Shown here one piece after another: positions 1-11,299 of a stretch of DNA of 64,000 nt. The position numbers and the translations under genes are program-made. The notes beneath the pieces are model-generated. The model made no database searches. It saw only the letters and a program-made list of their open reading frames with translations, and was not told where the DNA came from. Source of the DNA: Erwinia sorbitola (GTDB taxonomy: Bacteria; Pseudomonadota; Gammaproteobacteria; Enterobacterales; Enterobacteriaceae); assembly GCF_009738185.1 (NCBI RefSeq), contig NZ_CP046509.1, forward strand, positions 499,501-563,500, given 5' to 3'. Positions within the stretch are counted from its first letter, which is position 1; each line of letters starts with the position of its first letter.

Positions 1-1280
1 AACTTTTTCACCAGTGCACGGATTGCCGTGGAGGAAGCTTCGCCACCCCCTTCGGTGTTGACGTGACTGGAGAAAAAATATTTGAGTTCAAAAATACCAC
101 GTGGACTGTGCAGATACTTCTGCGTGGTCACGCGGGAGATCGTAGATTCGTGCATTTCTACCGCACTGGCAATATCCGCCAGCACCATCGGGCGCATATA
201 CTCTTCGCCCTGTTCAAAAAAGGCCTGTTGTTGATCCACGATACAGCGCGTCACTTTCAGCAGCGTGTCATTACGGCTTTCCAGACTTTTGATCAGCCAC
301 TTTGCTTCCTGCAAATTGCTACGAATAAACTGTGAATCACTGTCGCTGCGCGAACTTGAACCCAGCGAGGCGTAGTGCTGGTTGATCTTCAGGCGCGGAA
401 CGCTGTCTGCATTCAGCTCAACGACCCAGCGGTTGCTGACTTTGCGCACCAACACATCCGGGATCACATATTCCGGTTCCTGAGTGTTGATTGACTGGCC
501 CGGGCGCGGATCAAGCGTCTGTATGACCTGCATTGCCCCTTTCAGCACCTCTTCTTTAAGGCGCGTCACGCGCATCAGGCTGCGGAAATCATGGTTAGCC
601 AGCAGGTCGAGATGTTCGCTGACAATCAGGCGTGCCTCTTTCAGCAGCGGTACATCGTCCTCAAACTGCGACAGTTGTACCAGCAGGCAGTCGCGAAGAT
701 CGCGGGCGCAGACCCCCACGGGATCAAAACGCTGTACGCGTTTCAGCACTGCCTCGACTTCATCGATGGTCAGCTCGTCGTTACCCATGCTTTCCAGCAC
801 CTCTTCCAGCGAGGCAGTCAGGTAGCCGGTATCGTCAACGGCATCGACAATGGAGGTGGCAATCGCCCGGTCGGTGTCGGTAAAAGGTGTCAGTTCAACC
901 TGCCACATCAGATAGTCTTGCAGTGTCTGCGTTGTTTCGCCCTGATAGACAGGCAGCTCATCATCATGATAGTCGGTGCCCGTGCCTGAAGGCGTGCCAG
1001 CCGTATAGATCTCATCCCAGGTCGCATCGAGCGGCAGCTCCTCTGGCATGTCCTTCTGTTCCAGCGCTTCTCGGGTATCCAGCGCTTCTGTTTCCTGATA
1101 TTCGCGGGTATCAACTTCTTCGTGAATGTCGGTCTGTTCAAGCAACGGGTTACTTTCCAGCGCCAGCTGAATTTCCTGCTGTAGTTCAAGCGTAGAGAGT
1201 TGCAGCAGACGGATGGCCTGTTGCAGTTGTGGCGTCATGGCAAGCTGTTGACTCAGCCTGAGTTGTAAACCTTGCTTCAT
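1..1280 (-). CDS. rpoN: RNA polymerase sigma-54 factor RpoN, 3' end missing
   Basis: Sigma factor for -24/-12 promoters, which needs AAA+ activators to open DNA. About 426 residues are visible, starting [20 protein letters not shown], the glutamine-rich Region I that contacts activators. An acidic Region II follows, then the start of the core- and DNA-binding Region III, including [20 protein letters not shown] near the edge. The frame is open to base 1, so the C-terminal RpoN box lies outside the window. It sits directly downstream of lptB with a 48-base gap, as in E. coli. Identification is secure; only the truncation by the window edge limits it. Confidence 0.97.
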   Translation of the reverse strand, partial: MKQGLQLRLSQQLAMTPQLQQAIRLLQLSTLELQQEIQLALESNPLLEQTDIHEEVDTREYQETEALDTREALEQKDMPEELPLDATWDEIYTAGTPSGTGTDYHDDELPVYQGETTQTLQDYLMWQVELTPFTDTDRAIATSIVDAVDDTGYLTASLEEVLESMGNDELTIDEVEAVLKRVQRFDPVGVCARDLRDCLLVQLSQFEDDVPLLKEARLIVSEHLDLLANHDFRSLMRVTRLKEEVLKGAMQVIQTLDPRPGQSINTQEPEYVIPDVLVRKVSNRWVVELNADSVPRLKINQHYASLGSSSRSDSDSQFIRSNLQEAKWLIKSLESRNDTLLKVTRCIVDQQQAFFEQGEEYMRPMVLADIASAVEMHESTISRVTTQKYLHSPRGIFELKYFFSSHVNTEGGGEASSTAIRALVKK

Positions 1281-1328
1281 ATTCAGAGTATTAATTCCCC
1301 AGAAATCTTACCGAATGTGAACACCTTA

Positions 1329-2054
1329 TCAGAGTCTGAACTCTTCGCCCAAATAGACACGCTTAACTTGTTCATCGGCCAGAATCTCTTCCGGCGTGCC
1401 GTGGGCGATCAGATGCCCCTGGCTGACGATATAGGCACGTTCACAAACGGCCAGCGTTTCACGCACGTTATGGTCAGTGATCAGCACGCCGAGGCCGCTA
1501 TCACGCAGGTGTTCAATAATCTTTTTAATATCAATAACGGAAATCGGATCGACCCCGGCAAACGGCTCATCCAGCAGGATAAACTTAGGGTTGGCGGCCA
1601 GCGCACGGGCAATCTCCACACGGCGACGTTCACCGCCTGAAAGCGCCTGACCGAGGCTGTCGCGCAGATGCTCAATGTGAAACTCTTCCAGCAGCTCGTT
1701 GGCGCGATCTTCACGCTGTTCCGTGGTTAAATCCTCACGGATTTGCAGCACCGCCATCAGGTTATCGTAAACGCTCAGACGGCGGAAAATAGAGGCTTCC
1801 TGGGGCAGATAGCCAATACCGCGACGTGCGCGCGCATGCAGCGGCAAAATGCTGATGTCGTCATCGTCAATCACGATGCGTCCGGCATCGCGTGGCACAA
1901 TGCCCACCACCATATAGAATGTGGTTGTTTTGCCTGCGCCGTTCGGGCCAAGCAGACCCACGATTTCGCCAGACTTGACCTGTAGGCTGACATCTTCAAC
2001 CACGCGGCGACCTTTGTAGGCCTTCGCAAGGTTTTCCGCAATTAAGGTTGCCAT
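1329..2054 (-). CDS. lptB: LPS export ABC transporter ATPase LptB
   Basis: Cytoplasmic ATPase of LptB2FGC, which extracts lipopolysaccharide from the inner membrane and pushes it along the LptA bridge. It has 241 residues, the usual length. Walker A is GPNGAGKTT at about 36-44, the signature LSGGERRR near 139 and Walker [12 protein letters not shown] near 160. It follows lptA by 5 bases in a kdsD-kdsC-lptC-lptA-lptB-rpoN row, so it is probably cotranscribed with the rest of the Lpt genes. Near-complete match to the known family. Confidence 0.98.
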   Translation of the reverse strand: MATLIAENLAKAYKGRRVVEDVSLQVKSGEIVGLLGPNGAGKTTTFYMVVGIVPRDAGRIVIDDDDISILPLHARARRGIGYLPQEASIFRRLSVYDNLMAVLQIREDLTTEQREDRANELLEEFHIEHLRDSLGQALSGGERRRVEIARALAANPKFILLDEPFAGVDPISVIDIKKIIEHLRDSGLGVLITDHNVRETLAVCERAYIVSQGHLIAHGTPEEILADEQVKRVYLGEEFRL

Positions 2055-2059
2055 GTTCG

Positions 2060-2608
2060 TTAGTTACTCTTTTTCTGACCGTTTGACGGTTTACCTTTGT
2101 CCTGCAACTGCGACGGTACCAGTACGGTGGTCACGCGCTTGCCGGTGCTGCCAAAGGCCTGCATTTTCTGCTCTTTAACCAGATAGGTAATACGGTCGCC
2201 TTTCACATTGCTGTCCAGCTGCTCAAGGTAGGCGTTACCGGTTAACTCAACCAGATCTTTTGCCAGCTCATAGTGCATCTTCTGAGCGTGGCCCTGCACG
2301 GGTTTGCCGCTGTCTTGCATCTGATAGAACGTTGCCGGATTACCATAGGCATCGACAATCGTCTTATTACTGTCGCCGCCTGGACGGGTCACAACCACTT
2401 TATCTGCTGTGATTTTGATGGTGCCCTGCGTCACGATGACTTTACCGGTGAAAGTGGCAACGTTGCCCTGCATGTCCAGCGCCTGATTTTCCGAGTCGAC
2501 GTTAACCGGTTGATCTGAATCACCGGTTAAAGCCAAAGCAGGAACGCTAACGGCGAACAACAGTGATGCAGTCAGTAGCTTAAGGCTTTTGTTCATTTTG
2601 AATTTCAT
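2060..2608 (-). CDS. lptA: periplasmic LPS-binding bridge protein LptA
   Basis: Beta-jellyroll protein that polymerises between LptC and LptD to form the periplasmic LPS bridge. The start [12 protein letters not shown] was chosen over an upstream in-frame ATG because it matches the family's N-terminus and begins a clean signal peptide ending near ALALTGD. The mature part contains [15 protein letters not shown] and [17 protein letters not shown], typical of OstA/LptA. It overlaps the 3' end of lptC by 29 bases, suggesting translational coupling. 182 residues, as expected. Confidence 0.96.
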   Translation of the reverse strand: MKFKMNKSLKLLTASLLFAVSVPALALTGDSDQPVNVDSENQALDMQGNVATFTGKVIVTQGTIKITADKVVVTRPGGDSNKTIVDAYGNPATFYQMQDSGKPVQGHAQKMHYELAKDLVELTGNAYLEQLDSNVKGDRITYLVKEQKMQAFGSTGKRVTTVLVPSQLQDKGKPSNGQKKSN

Positions 2609-3155
2609 AAGATGTTTTGACCTTTTCAATCAACTCGGCAGTTTTCTTCCGTAAATTCCCACGCATCTTCATACCTGTAGAGTTAAAGCTGCGGCCATAA
2701 AGTGTTACCTGATCGTCTGAGGTCACATCCTGAGTGGTCAGGTTAATCTGAGCGTTATCAGTTTTGATCCGCTCCAGCTGTGCGTCCTTTGTCAGGCTGT
2801 TAACTTCTACATGTCCGTAGAGATACAGCATACGATCGTTGGTCAGTTTGGCTTTATCACTGCGCACTGACCACGTTGGAATTTTGTTCTCATCGTAAGT
2901 GGTCATCACCGGGTTATCGAACCAGCTCACGGCGTCAGTCGAAAAATAGGTGACCTTATCGGAAACCAGCTTGTAACTCAGCGCCCCTGTCGGGTTATAA
3001 ACTACCGTATGTGAGTTATCACTCATATACGTGGGTTCACTATCGTCATTTGCAACCGAGGTGTCGTTATCATCGGTCGCAGTCAGATTCCAGCCAATCA
3101 GCACAATGGCGATCAGAGCCAGTATCAGCGTCATCCAGCGTCTTGTTTTACTCAT
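2580..3155 (-). CDS. lptC: LPS export membrane protein LptC
   Basis: Bitopic inner-membrane protein that receives LPS from LptB2FG and hands it to LptA. One N-terminal membrane segment (about residues 7-24, LILALIAIVLIGWNL) is followed by a periplasmic beta-jellyroll. 191 residues. The start ATG overlaps the end of kdsC by 4 bases and the 3' end overlaps lptA, so the three genes are likely translated as a coupled unit. Confidence 0.96.
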   Translation of the reverse strand: MSKTRRWMTLILALIAIVLIGWNLTATDDNDTSVANDDSEPTYMSDNSHTVVYNPTGALSYKLVSDKVTYFSTDAVSWFDNPVMTTYDENKIPTWSVRSDKAKLTNDRMLYLYGHVEVNSLTKDAQLERIKTDNAQINLTTQDVTSDDQVTLYGRSFNSTGMKMRGNLRKKTAELIEKVKTSYEIQNEQKP

Positions 3156-3718
3156 ACAGACTGCCCTTTGGCCTCTTCAAACTTGCCCTGCGCAATCAAG
3201 ATAAGATCGCAAATTTCCCGTACTGCGCCGCGACCACCCGCAATACGGGTAACGTAGTCAGCTCGGGGAAGTAATACAGGGTGCGCATCGGCCACAGTTA
3301 CACTGAGGCCGACTTCGGCCATCACCGGCCAGTCGATCAGGTCATCGCCAATATAGGCAACCTGCTCTGCACTAACTGACAGTGTATCCAGAAGTTCACG
3401 GAAGGCCAAAAGCTTATCAGTCTGGCCCTGGTAAAGATGAGTAATCCCTAAGGTAACGCAGCGATCTTCCAACAATTTGGCTTTGCGGCCGGTAATAATA
3501 GCCACTTCAATCCCTGAGGTAAGCAGGCAACGAATGCCGTAGCCATCACGCACGTTGAATGCTTTTAGCTCTTCACCATTATTACCCTGGTAGATCACAC
3601 CGTCCGACATCACGCCATCGACATCGCAGATTAGCAGTTTTATTTGCTGCGCTTGTGCCATCACCTGCTGACTGACCGGGCCGTAACAGGTTTCTACGGT
3701 GGCTGCTGAATGACTCAT
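3152..3718 (-). CDS. kdsC: KDO-8-phosphate phosphatase KdsC
   Basis: HAD-family phosphatase that removes phosphate from 3-deoxy-D-manno-octulosonate 8-phosphate, giving free KDO for the inner core of LPS. The HAD motif I DVDGVMSDG lies near residues 32-40 and motif III/IV includes YIGDDLIDWPVM. 188 residues, C1-type KdsC without a cap domain, which normally works as a tetramer. It lies 18 bases after kdsD, which makes the pathway's first precursor. Confidence 0.97.
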   Translation of the reverse strand: MSHSAATVETCYGPVSQQVMAQAQQIKLLICDVDGVMSDGVIYQGNNGEELKAFNVRDGYGIRCLLTSGIEVAIITGRKAKLLEDRCVTLGITHLYQGQTDKLLAFRELLDTLSVSAEQVAYIGDDLIDWPVMAEVGLSVTVADAHPVLLPRADYVTRIAGGRGAVREICDLILIAQGKFEEAKGQSV

Positions 3719-3736
3719 TTTTAATCACTTCCTTTG

Positions 3737-4723
3737 TTAAACTACACCGGCACGAAGCATGTCATGCATATGCACCACGCCAAGCAGCGTGTCGCCATCT
3801 GCGACCATGACAGAGGTAATATTTTTATTCTGCATCAGGTTCAGCGCATCTACTGCCAGCGTATTTGGCCGGACACGGATACCGCCTGGGGTCATCACGC
3901 TTTCGATGCCGGCATGCTGAATATCAATGCCCATATCGAAGACGCGGCGTAAGTCACCGTCGGTAAAGATGCCTTCGATTTTCATCAAATCGTTGCAGAT
4001 CACCGTCATTCCCATATTTTTACGCGTTATTTCCAGCAGCGCATCACGCAGTGAAGCATCACGACTTACGTGTGGCATTTCGCTGCCAGAGTGCATGATA
4101 TCATCAACGCGCAGCAGCAGCTTACGCCCCAGCGCACCGCCGGGATGGGAAAGAGCGAAATCTTCCTGAGTAAAGCCCCGGGCCTTCAACAGGGCGACGG
4201 CCAGCGCATCTCCCATGACCAGGGTTGCCGTGGTGCTGGTGGTAGGTGCCAGGCCTAACGGACAGGCTTCCTGCGGCACTTTAACACACAGATGAACATC
4301 CGCTGCGCGGCCCATTGCGCTGTCCGGACGGCTGGTGATGCAAATTAACGTCACCCGCAGGCGTTTGAGTACCGGGATAAGCGCTAAAACTTCGGAAGAC
4401 TCGCCGGAGTTAGATATGGCAAGCACCACATCTGTCGGGCTGACCATGCCCAGATCGCCGTGGCTGGCTTCTGCCGGATGGACAAAAAACGATGGAGTGC
4501 CGGTGCTGGCAAAAGTGGCGGCTATCTTTTTACCGATATGCCCCGATTTACCCATCCCCATAACCACTACTTTCCCGCCGCAGCGATAGATAAGATTACA
4601 GGCGCGGCTAAAATCTTCGTTGATATATTGGTCGAGATGCTCCAGTCCTTCACGTTCAATTCGCAATACTTCTATCCCGGCCTGTTGAAAGTCAAAGTCG
4701 GAATCGGCAGTGATATGCGCCAT
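3737..4723 (-). CDS. kdsD: D-arabinose 5-phosphate isomerase KdsD
   Basis: Converts D-ribulose 5-phosphate to D-arabinose 5-phosphate, the first committed KDO precursor. The N-terminal SIS sugar-isomerase domain (GMGKSGHIGKKIAATFASTG; HPAEASHGDLG) is followed by two CBS domains in the C-terminal third (DIMHSGSEMPHV; MTPGGIRVRPNTLAVDALNL). 328 residues, the usual length. It sits between yrbG and kdsC in the conserved order. Confidence 0.97.
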   Translation of the reverse strand: MAHITADSDFDFQQAGIEVLRIEREGLEHLDQYINEDFSRACNLIYRCGGKVVVMGMGKSGHIGKKIAATFASTGTPSFFVHPAEASHGDLGMVSPTDVVLAISNSGESSEVLALIPVLKRLRVTLICITSRPDSAMGRAADVHLCVKVPQEACPLGLAPTTSTTATLVMGDALAVALLKARGFTQEDFALSHPGGALGRKLLLRVDDIMHSGSEMPHVSRDASLRDALLEITRKNMGMTVICNDLMKIEGIFTDGDLRRVFDMGIDIQHAGIESVMTPGGIRVRPNTLAVDALNLMQNKNITSVMVADGDTLLGVVHMHDMLRAGVV

Positions 4724-4738
4724 AATTGTTCAGTCCTT

Positions 4739-5719
4739 TTACCAGAAGGTCACCGAGGGGAACATATACAGCATTCCCACCCAAACGATAAATCCACACA
4801 GCAACAATGCGCCAGCCAGCCGACCAATACGGCGGCTGCGCTGCAAACAGATGAGTGTAAACAGCGCACTGACGCCCAGCATCACCCAGTAGTCACGGGC
4901 GAAGATCGCCGTATCGAGCGTACCGGGATGAATCAGTGCCGGGATACCCAGCACAATCGCAATATTATAAATGTTTGAACCAATTAAATTCCCGACGGCG
5001 ATATCATCTTCACCTTTTAATGCACCGGCGATAACCGTGGCCAGCTCGGGCAGGCTGGTGCCTACGGAAATGATGGTCAGGCCAATCACCAGCTCACTGA
5101 CGCCGAAGTAGTCGGCAATCACCGTCGCATTATCGATCACCATGCGCGTTGACATTGGCAGCAGAATCAAGGCAACGGCCAGCCACAGGAAAGCAACCGT
5201 GTTGCCGACATCGTCACGCGGCAGCTCGGCCAGCTGTTCACGGGTCAATGAGTCATTGTTGTCGCGTTCAGCCTGCCGGGCAATTTTAATGATGAACAGC
5301 AGATAAACGGCGGCAATTGCGATTAACCCCAGACCATCGTTGCGGCTCAGTTCATTATCGAAGAGTGTCACCCCGCATAGCAGCGTGACCAGCAGCATTA
5401 ACGGCAGTTCACGGCGGATCAGATTCGAATGCACCGTCAGGGGATGTAGCAGCGCTGCGCCTCCCAATATCAGCAAAATATTGGTAATATTCGAGCCCAT
5501 CGCTGTCCCGACGGCGATGTCCATCTGCCCGTGAGTGGCGGCAGAGAACGAGACGATCAGCTCGGGCAGTGAGGTGCCAATGCCCACCACGGTCATCCCG
5601 ATAATTAACGGGGGGATACCAAAGGAACGACACAAAATAGCGGCGCTAAACACCAGACGATCGGCTCCATAAACCAGTAAGACTAAACCGATAATCAGTA
5701 GTGCTGTAGCGACGAGCAT
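4739..5719 (-). CDS. yrbG: calcium/sodium antiporter family inner-membrane protein YrbG
   Basis: Member of the Ca2+:cation antiporter (CaCA) superfamily; the physiological substrate of YrbG is not firmly established. Two homologous halves each carry an alpha-repeat: VGIGTSLPELIVSFSAA with GSNITNILLILG in the first half, and SVGTSLPELATVIAGALKG with GSNIYNIAIVLG in the second. These hold the acidic ion-binding residues. 326 residues with about ten membrane segments. It is the promoter-proximal gene of the yrbG-kdsD-kdsC-lpt row and diverges from mlaF. Confidence 0.93.
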   Translation of the reverse strand: MLVATALLIIGLVLLVYGADRLVFSAAILCRSFGIPPLIIGMTVVGIGTSLPELIVSFSAATHGQMDIAVGTAMGSNITNILLILGGAALLHPLTVHSNLIRRELPLMLLVTLLCGVTLFDNELSRNDGLGLIAIAAVYLLFIIKIARQAERDNNDSLTREQLAELPRDDVGNTVAFLWLAVALILLPMSTRMVIDNATVIADYFGVSELVIGLTIISVGTSLPELATVIAGALKGEDDIAVGNLIGSNIYNIAIVLGIPALIHPGTLDTAIFARDYWVMLGVSALFTLICLQRSRRIGRLAGALLLCGFIVWVGMLYMFPSVTFW

Positions 5720-5802
5720 GAAGTGTCCTTGTGATCAGGTATTATCATCGATGGCGGGTGGCGACAACGAATGCAGGTATGGAAAATTTTATGGCTGTGA
5801 TT

Positions 5803-5830
5803 TTGACGGTCTCAGGACAAAAAGTAAAAC
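5803..5830 (+). promoter_or_regulatory. candidate promoter for mlaFEDCB
   Basis: TTGACG at 5803-5808 and TAAAAC at 5825-5830 are spaced by 16 bases, upstream of mlaF in the 228-base divergent gap with yrbG. It is a plausible but imperfect sigma-70 match and is not verified. Confidence 0.3.
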
Positions 5831-5947
5831 TTATGCCAACTTTAGCTACGCCGCAGAGGTAAGATTCTGTAAAAATGCCCGCCCCGGAGGGTAATACGTT
5901 ACTATCGGGAGTAAATTAATCGCCTTTATATAAAGATCGAGGTAACT

Positions 5948-6769
5948 ATGAGCCAGGCGGAGACGAATCTGGTGGATGTCCGGGGTGTGAGTTTCTCCCG
6001 TGGCAACCGGCTGATTTTCGATAACATCTCGCTTACGGTGCCCAAAGGGAAAGTCACCGCTATCATGGGGCCATCCGGCATTGGTAAAACGACGTTGTTA
6101 CGTCTGATAGGCGGACAAATTCCCCCTGACAGCGGTGAAATTTGGTTCAACGGTGAGAATATCCCTGCACTTTCGCGTTCCAGGTTGTATGAAGCGCGCA
6201 AGAAAATGAGCATGCTGTTTCAGTCCGGTGCTCTGTTCACCGATCTTAGCGTCTTTGACAACGTCGCATGGCCGCTGCGTGAGCACACCCGGCTCCCGAA
6301 GCCTTTGCTTAACAGCACGGTGATGATGAAGCTGGAGGCGGTGGGATTACGCGGCGCGGCCAACCTGAAACCCTCTGAACTCTCAGGAGGGATGGCAAGG
6401 CGTGCAGCTCTGGCCCGTGCGATCGCGCTGGAGCCAGATTTAATCATGTTCGATGAACCCTTCGTCGGGCAGGATCCCATTACGATGGGCGTGCTGGTGA
6501 AGCTGATTGACGAACTTAATCACGCTTTAGGCGTTACCTGTATCGTGGTTTCTCACGATGTACCTGAAGTGCTGAGTATTGCAGACTACGCGTATATTAT
6601 TGCCGATCAAAAAGTGATCGCGCAGGGGACGGCCCCAGAGTTGAATGACAATGATGATCCTCGTGTTCGTCAGTTTATCGACGGTATTGCTGACGGGCCG
6701 GTGCCATTCCGTTTCCCGGCAGGAGATTACCTGCAAGATTTAGTCGGCTCAGGGAGGGTGACAGACTAA
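5948..6769 (+). CDS. mlaF: phospholipid transport ATPase MlaF
   Basis: ATPase of the MlaFEDB inner-membrane complex, which moves phospholipids between the inner membrane and the MlaC carrier to maintain outer-membrane lipid asymmetry. Walker A is GPSGIGKTT, the signature ELSGGMARR and Walker [12 protein letters not shown]. The C-terminal extension after the H-loop is the segment that contacts MlaB in the family. 273 residues. A GAGG ribosome-binding site precedes the ATG. The stop overlaps the mlaE start (TAATG). Confidence 0.97.
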   Translation: MSQAETNLVDVRGVSFSRGNRLIFDNISLTVPKGKVTAIMGPSGIGKTTLLRLIGGQIPPDSGEIWFNGENIPALSRSRLYEARKKMSMLFQSGALFTDLSVFDNVAWPLREHTRLPKPLLNSTVMMKLEAVGLRGAANLKPSELSGGMARRAALARAIALEPDLIMFDEPFVGQDPITMGVLVKLIDELNHALGVTCIVVSHDVPEVLSIADYAYIIADQKVIAQGTAPELNDNDDPRVRQFIDGIADGPVPFRFPAGDYLQDLVGSGRVTD

Positions 6770-7551
6770 TGTTTCTACGCGCACTGGCGTCACTCGGGCG
6801 GACAGGAATTAACACCTGCGCATCTTTTGGTCGTGCAGGACTGATGTTATTCCATGCCTTGTTTGGCATTCCCCGTTTTCGAAAACATGCGCCGTTGCTG
6901 ATCAGACAGCTCTATAGCGTTGGCGTATTGTCGTTATTAATTATTGTGGTCTCCGGGCTGTTTATCGGCATGGTGCTTGGCTTGCAGGGTTACCTGGTGC
7001 TGAAAACTTACAGTGCCGAAACCAGCCTTGGCATGATGGTTGCGCTGTCGCTGCTGCGGGAACTGGGGCCGGTTGTTACGGCGCTGCTGTTTGCCGGTCG
7101 CGCCGGTTCGGCACTGACGGCTGAAATTGGCCTGATGAAAGCCACCGAGCAGCTTTCCAGTATGGAAATGATGGCGGTTGACCCCCTGCGGCGCATTATT
7201 TCACCGCGTTTCTGGGCCGGTTTTATCAGCATGCCGTTACTCACGCTGATTTTTGTTGCAGTGGGGATCCTCGGCGGTGGGCTGGTCGGCGTTAGCTGGA
7301 AAGGTATCGATCCTGGTTTCTTCTGGTCAGCAATGCAGAATGCGGTCGACTTGCGAACCGATATTATTAACTGTGTGATCAAGAGCGCCGTGTTTGCGGT
7401 GACCGTGACCTGGATTGCGCTGTTTAACGGCTATGACGCCATCCCGACCTCTGAAGGGATCAGTCGGGCAACGACGCGTACCGTAGTACATGCTTCACTG
7501 GCAGTGCTCGGTCTGGATTTTGTGCTTACTGCACTGATGTTTGGGAACTGA
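6769..7551 (+). CDS. mlaE: phospholipid transport permease MlaE
   Basis: Integral membrane subunit of MlaFEDB. 260 residues of the MlaE/YrbE family, containing [35 protein letters not shown] and [17 protein letters not shown], the conserved coupling region, and five to six hydrophobic segments. Its start overlaps the mlaF stop by one base and mlaD follows after 4 bases, so it belongs to the tight mlaFEDCB operon. Confidence 0.97.
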   Translation: MFLRALASLGRTGINTCASFGRAGLMLFHALFGIPRFRKHAPLLIRQLYSVGVLSLLIIVVSGLFIGMVLGLQGYLVLKTYSAETSLGMMVALSLLRELGPVVTALLFAGRAGSALTAEIGLMKATEQLSSMEMMAVDPLRRIISPRFWAGFISMPLLTLIFVAVGILGGGLVGVSWKGIDPGFFWSAMQNAVDLRTDIINCVIKSAVFAVTVTWIALFNGYDAIPTSEGISRATTRTVVHASLAVLGLDFVLTALMFGN

Positions 7552-7555
7552 TTCG

Positions 7556-8116
7556 ATGCAAACGAAAAAAAGTGAAATTTGGGTAGGCGCTTTCTTACTG
7601 CTGGCGCTGTGCGCGATTATTTTTCTCTGTCTGCGCGTTGCCGACCTGAAGTCACTCGGCAATGAACCGACCTGGAAACTGTATGCCACATTCGACAATA
7701 TCGGCGGCCTGAAAGCAGGTTCTCCGGTAAAAGTAGGTGGTGTGGTTATTGGTCGGGTAGAAGAGATCACTCTTGATCCGAAAAATTACTCGCCAAAGGT
7801 CACCATGGATATTGAAGAAAAATATAACAATATCCCTGATACCAGCTCACTGGCAGTGCGCACTTCCGGCCTGCTTGGTGAGCAATTCCTCGCTCTGAAT
7901 ATCGGCTTTGACGACCCGGAAATGGGAACCGCTACACTTAAAGATGGCAGCACATTGCAGGACACTAAATCCGCCATGGTGCTGGAAGATCTGATCGGGC
8001 AGTTCCTGTATAAAAGCGGCAACGGTGACGACAAAGATAAAAATTCATCTGCATCGGGTGACGAGCCAGCTTCAGCGCCCGCCCCGACAGCGACTACTCC
8101 AGAAGAGGGCAAGTAA
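7556..8116 (+). CDS. mlaD: MCE-domain phospholipid channel protein MlaD
   Basis: Membrane-anchored MCE protein that forms a hexameric ring on MlaFE and passes lipid to or from MlaC. The start [15 protein letters not shown] was chosen because it matches the family N-terminus and begins just before the single membrane helix (about residues 7-27). The MCE domain follows ([23 protein letters not shown]). The C-terminus ends in a low-complexity Ser/Ala/Pro/Glu tail. 186 residues. Confidence 0.96.
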   Translation: MQTKKSEIWVGAFLLLALCAIIFLCLRVADLKSLGNEPTWKLYATFDNIGGLKAGSPVKVGGVVIGRVEEITLDPKNYSPKVTMDIEEKYNNIPDTSSLAVRTSGLLGEQFLALNIGFDDPEMGTATLKDGSTLQDTKSAMVLEDLIGQFLYKSGNGDDKDKNSSASGDEPASAPAPTATTPEEGK

Positions 8117-8751
8117 TGTTTAAACGTTTAATGATGGTGGCGATGCTGGTTATCGCACCACTGGCTGCCAATGCAGCAGCGGATCAGACCGATCCCTATA
8201 AATTAATGAACGAAGCGGCAGCAAAAACTTTTAATCGGTTGAAAAGCGAACAGCCTAAAATTAAGCAGGATCCTAACTATCTGCGCCAGATCGTTCGTGA
8301 AGAGCTGCTGCCCTATGTGCAGATCAAGTACGCGGGTGCACTCGTTCTTGGCCGCTACTACAAAGAAGCCACCCCGGCGCAGCGCGACGCCTATTTTAAA
8401 GCTTTTGGTGATTACCTGGCGCAGGCATATGGTCAGGCGCTGGCCATGTACAACGGCCAGACATACCAGATTGCCCAGCCTCAGCCTCTGGGTGATGCCA
8501 ATATCATTGCCATTCGTGTGACTATCATTGACCCAAATGGCCGCCCGCCAGTGCGGCTCGACTTCCAGTGGCGTAAAAACAGCGTTACCAAGCACTGGCA
8601 GGCTTATGACATGATTGCGGAAGGTGTCAGTATGATCACCACTAAACAGAATGAGTGGAGTGACACCCTGCGCAAAAAAGGGATTGATGGCCTGACTGAG
8701 CAGCTGAAATCCTATTCCCAGCAGTCTATTACTCTGAATAAGCAATCGTAA
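8116..8751 (+). CDS. mlaC: periplasmic phospholipid carrier MlaC
   Basis: Soluble shuttle between MlaFEDB and the outer-membrane MlaA-OmpC complex. A signal peptide ([20 protein letters not shown]) is followed by the MlaC/Ttg2D fold with [19 protein letters not shown] and a central VKIxY-like lipid-pocket segment. 211 residues. Start and stop codons overlap those of mlaD and mlaB, respectively. Confidence 0.96.
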   Translation: MFKRLMMVAMLVIAPLAANAAADQTDPYKLMNEAAAKTFNRLKSEQPKIKQDPNYLRQIVREELLPYVQIKYAGALVLGRYYKEATPAQRDAYFKAFGDYLAQAYGQALAMYNGQTYQIAQPQPLGDANIIAIRVTIIDPNGRPPVRLDFQWRKNSVTKHWQAYDMIAEGVSMITTKQNEWSDTLRKKGIDGLTEQLKSYSQQSITLNKQS

Positions 8752-9047
8752 TGAGCGATCAACTGCGTTGGGAGGTAGAGACGGACAATCTGCGTCTCTT
8801 CGGCGAACTGGAACGTGAAACGCTGCTGCCGCTCTGGCAGCAGCGCGATGCGGTCATGCAGTGGGTTGAAACCATCGATGTTTCCGGGCTGGAGCGCGTG
8901 GATTCCGGTGGGCTTGCGTTGCTGGTTCACCTGCGTCAGATTGCGATTAAGCGGGGAAAGGTGCCACAGTTTATCGGTATCACGGATAAACTCAGTTCGC
9001 TGATAACTTTGTACAACCTGCAAAAAATTATCACCGGGCGAGACTGA
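8751..9047 (+). CDS. mlaB: STAS-domain protein MlaB
   Basis: Small cytoplasmic STAS protein that binds MlaF and stabilises its active dimer. 98 residues. The conserved helix-start motif is VSGLERVDSGGLALLVHL, with the functionally important Thr/Ser region. It is the last gene of mlaFEDCB and a terminator follows at 9115. Confidence 0.95.
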   Translation: MSDQLRWEVETDNLRLFGELERETLLPLWQQRDAVMQWVETIDVSGLERVDSGGLALLVHLRQIAIKRGKVPQFIGITDKLSSLITLYNLQKIITGRD

Positions 9048-9114
9048 GTAACTGTCCCCGCAATCGCGCCTTGCTCTGGCTGCGGAACACCTTGAGTTTT
9101 CTCATTTTTACTTC

Positions 9115-9140
9115 AGGAACCGGTTTGCCGGTTCCTTTTA
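9115..9140 (+). terminator. rho-independent terminator of mlaFEDCB
   Basis: AGGAACCGG (9115-9123), a TTTG loop and CCGGTTCCTTTT form a 9-bp GC-rich stem followed by a short T tract, 68 bases after mlaB. Confidence 0.8.
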
Positions 9141-9275
9141 TCTCTTTCCTTCGTATTGCTATCCATTCTCATTTACTCTTTTTCTACTGCCGCAGGCATT
9201 TTTTGCTTGTTTAAGAGTGGGGCGTATTCCACTAAGATGTGTGCCTGTTTATTATCAAGTGAATTTGAAAGCATT

Positions 9276-9530
9276 ATGGAAAATAGTGAAATTCAGTCCG
9301 TGCTGATGAGCGCGTTACCGTTGCAGGAAGTCCACGTTACTGGTGATGGCAGCCATTTCCAGGTTATTGCCGTGGGTGAACTGTTTGGCGAACTGAGCCG
9401 TGTTAAAAAACAGCAGACGGTCTATGCACCGCTGATGGCTTACATCGCTGACAACCGTATTCATGCGGTTTCTATCAAGACTTATACCCCTGAAGAGTGG
9501 GCGCGTGACCGTAAACTAAACGGTTTTTAA
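9276..9530 (+). CDS. ibaG: BolA-family protein IbaG
   Basis: BolA-like protein linked to acid stress and, with monothiol glutaredoxin, to iron-sulfur handling. The start [20 protein letters not shown] gives 84 residues, the family length; an upstream in-frame ATG at 9156 would add an unrelated hydrophobic leader and is rejected. The conserved BolA core is [17 protein letters not shown] followed by [14 protein letters not shown] and [13 protein letters not shown]. It lies between mlaB and murA as in E. coli. Confidence 0.95.
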   Translation: MENSEIQSVLMSALPLQEVHVTGDGSHFQVIAVGELFGELSRVKKQQTVYAPLMAYIADNRIHAVSIKTYTPEEWARDRKLNGF

Positions 9531-9591
9531 GCTGCCTGGTTTTCGCCACGTACGGCGTGGTGAGGGACTGAGCAGCAGATTTTTGGACTGA

Positions 9592-10872
<1,281 letters not shown>

Positions 10873-10890
10873 TTTTCCCGCGATGAAAAG

Positions 10891-10925
10891 AAGGGTCGGT
10901 AGCGAATACCGGCCCTTTTTTTTTT
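10891..10925. terminator. shared terminator of murA and sfsB
   Basis: An 11-bp stem (AAGGGTCGGTA with TACCGGCCCTT) is followed by ten T on the plus strand, ending murA. On the minus strand the same hairpin sits immediately after the sfsB stop codon, so it probably serves both converging genes. Confidence 0.85.
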
Positions 10926-11184
10926 AACTGCGGATAAGTTTTTTACGATCGATAAGCTGGTGAGTATCTGGATCGTAATAGCGACTTGGCCAGATCTCTG
11001 CCGGGTGAACGTTCAGAGCATCGGCGATCAGCCACTCCCCCTTAGGCCATGGGCGACATAGTGCGTTGGCTAACGTGGATGAGCTTAAACCTGCCTTACG
11101 GGACTCTGCGGCCAGACTGGTGCCTTTTTTGCGCAATGCGGCAATAATATCGGCTGGATGCCAATTTTGCAGGGGGTGTTTCAT
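10924..11184 (-). CDS. sfsB: Ner-like DNA-binding regulator SfsB
   Basis: Small helix-turn-helix protein of the Ner/Nlp family (Mu Ner repressor-like), linked in E. coli to maltose-gene activation. NWHPADIIAALRKKGTSLAAE and AGLSSSTLANALCRPWPKGE match the family's recognition region. Two in-frame ATGs lie upstream, but the ATG at 11184 has a good GGAGG 8 bases ahead, giving 86 residues. It converges with murA. A perfect inverted repeat 92 bases upstream may be its operator. Confidence 0.9.
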   Translation of the reverse strand: MKHPLQNWHPADIIAALRKKGTSLAAESRKAGLSSSTLANALCRPWPKGEWLIADALNVHPAEIWPSRYYDPDTHQLIDRKKLIRS

Positions 11185-11275
11185 GTGCTTATCCTCCATG
11201 GGCACTTTTGGAAAACAGGAGGGCAGGGTTTCTAATTTATGCCAGCCTGTTGTCAGTATTATCCTGATAAAGCAA

Positions 11276-11299
11276 CTTGTTATATTCCGCTATAACAAG
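11276..11299. repeat. 9-6-9 inverted repeat upstream of sfsB, possible operator
   Basis: CTTGTTATA (11276-11284) and TATAACAAG (11291-11299) are perfect inverted arms separated by 6 bases. They lie in the 310-base gap between the sfsB start and the ispB stop. The AT-rich symmetric form suits a dimeric helix-turn-helix regulator, possibly SfsB itself. Apart from this and the ispB terminator, I see nothing else in the gap. Confidence 0.5.

Noticed and set aside
9156..9275. N-terminal extension of ibaG with a hydrophobic leader
   Set aside because: Homology starts at the ATG at 9276, which gives the exact family length; the extension lies in the 5' non-coding region.
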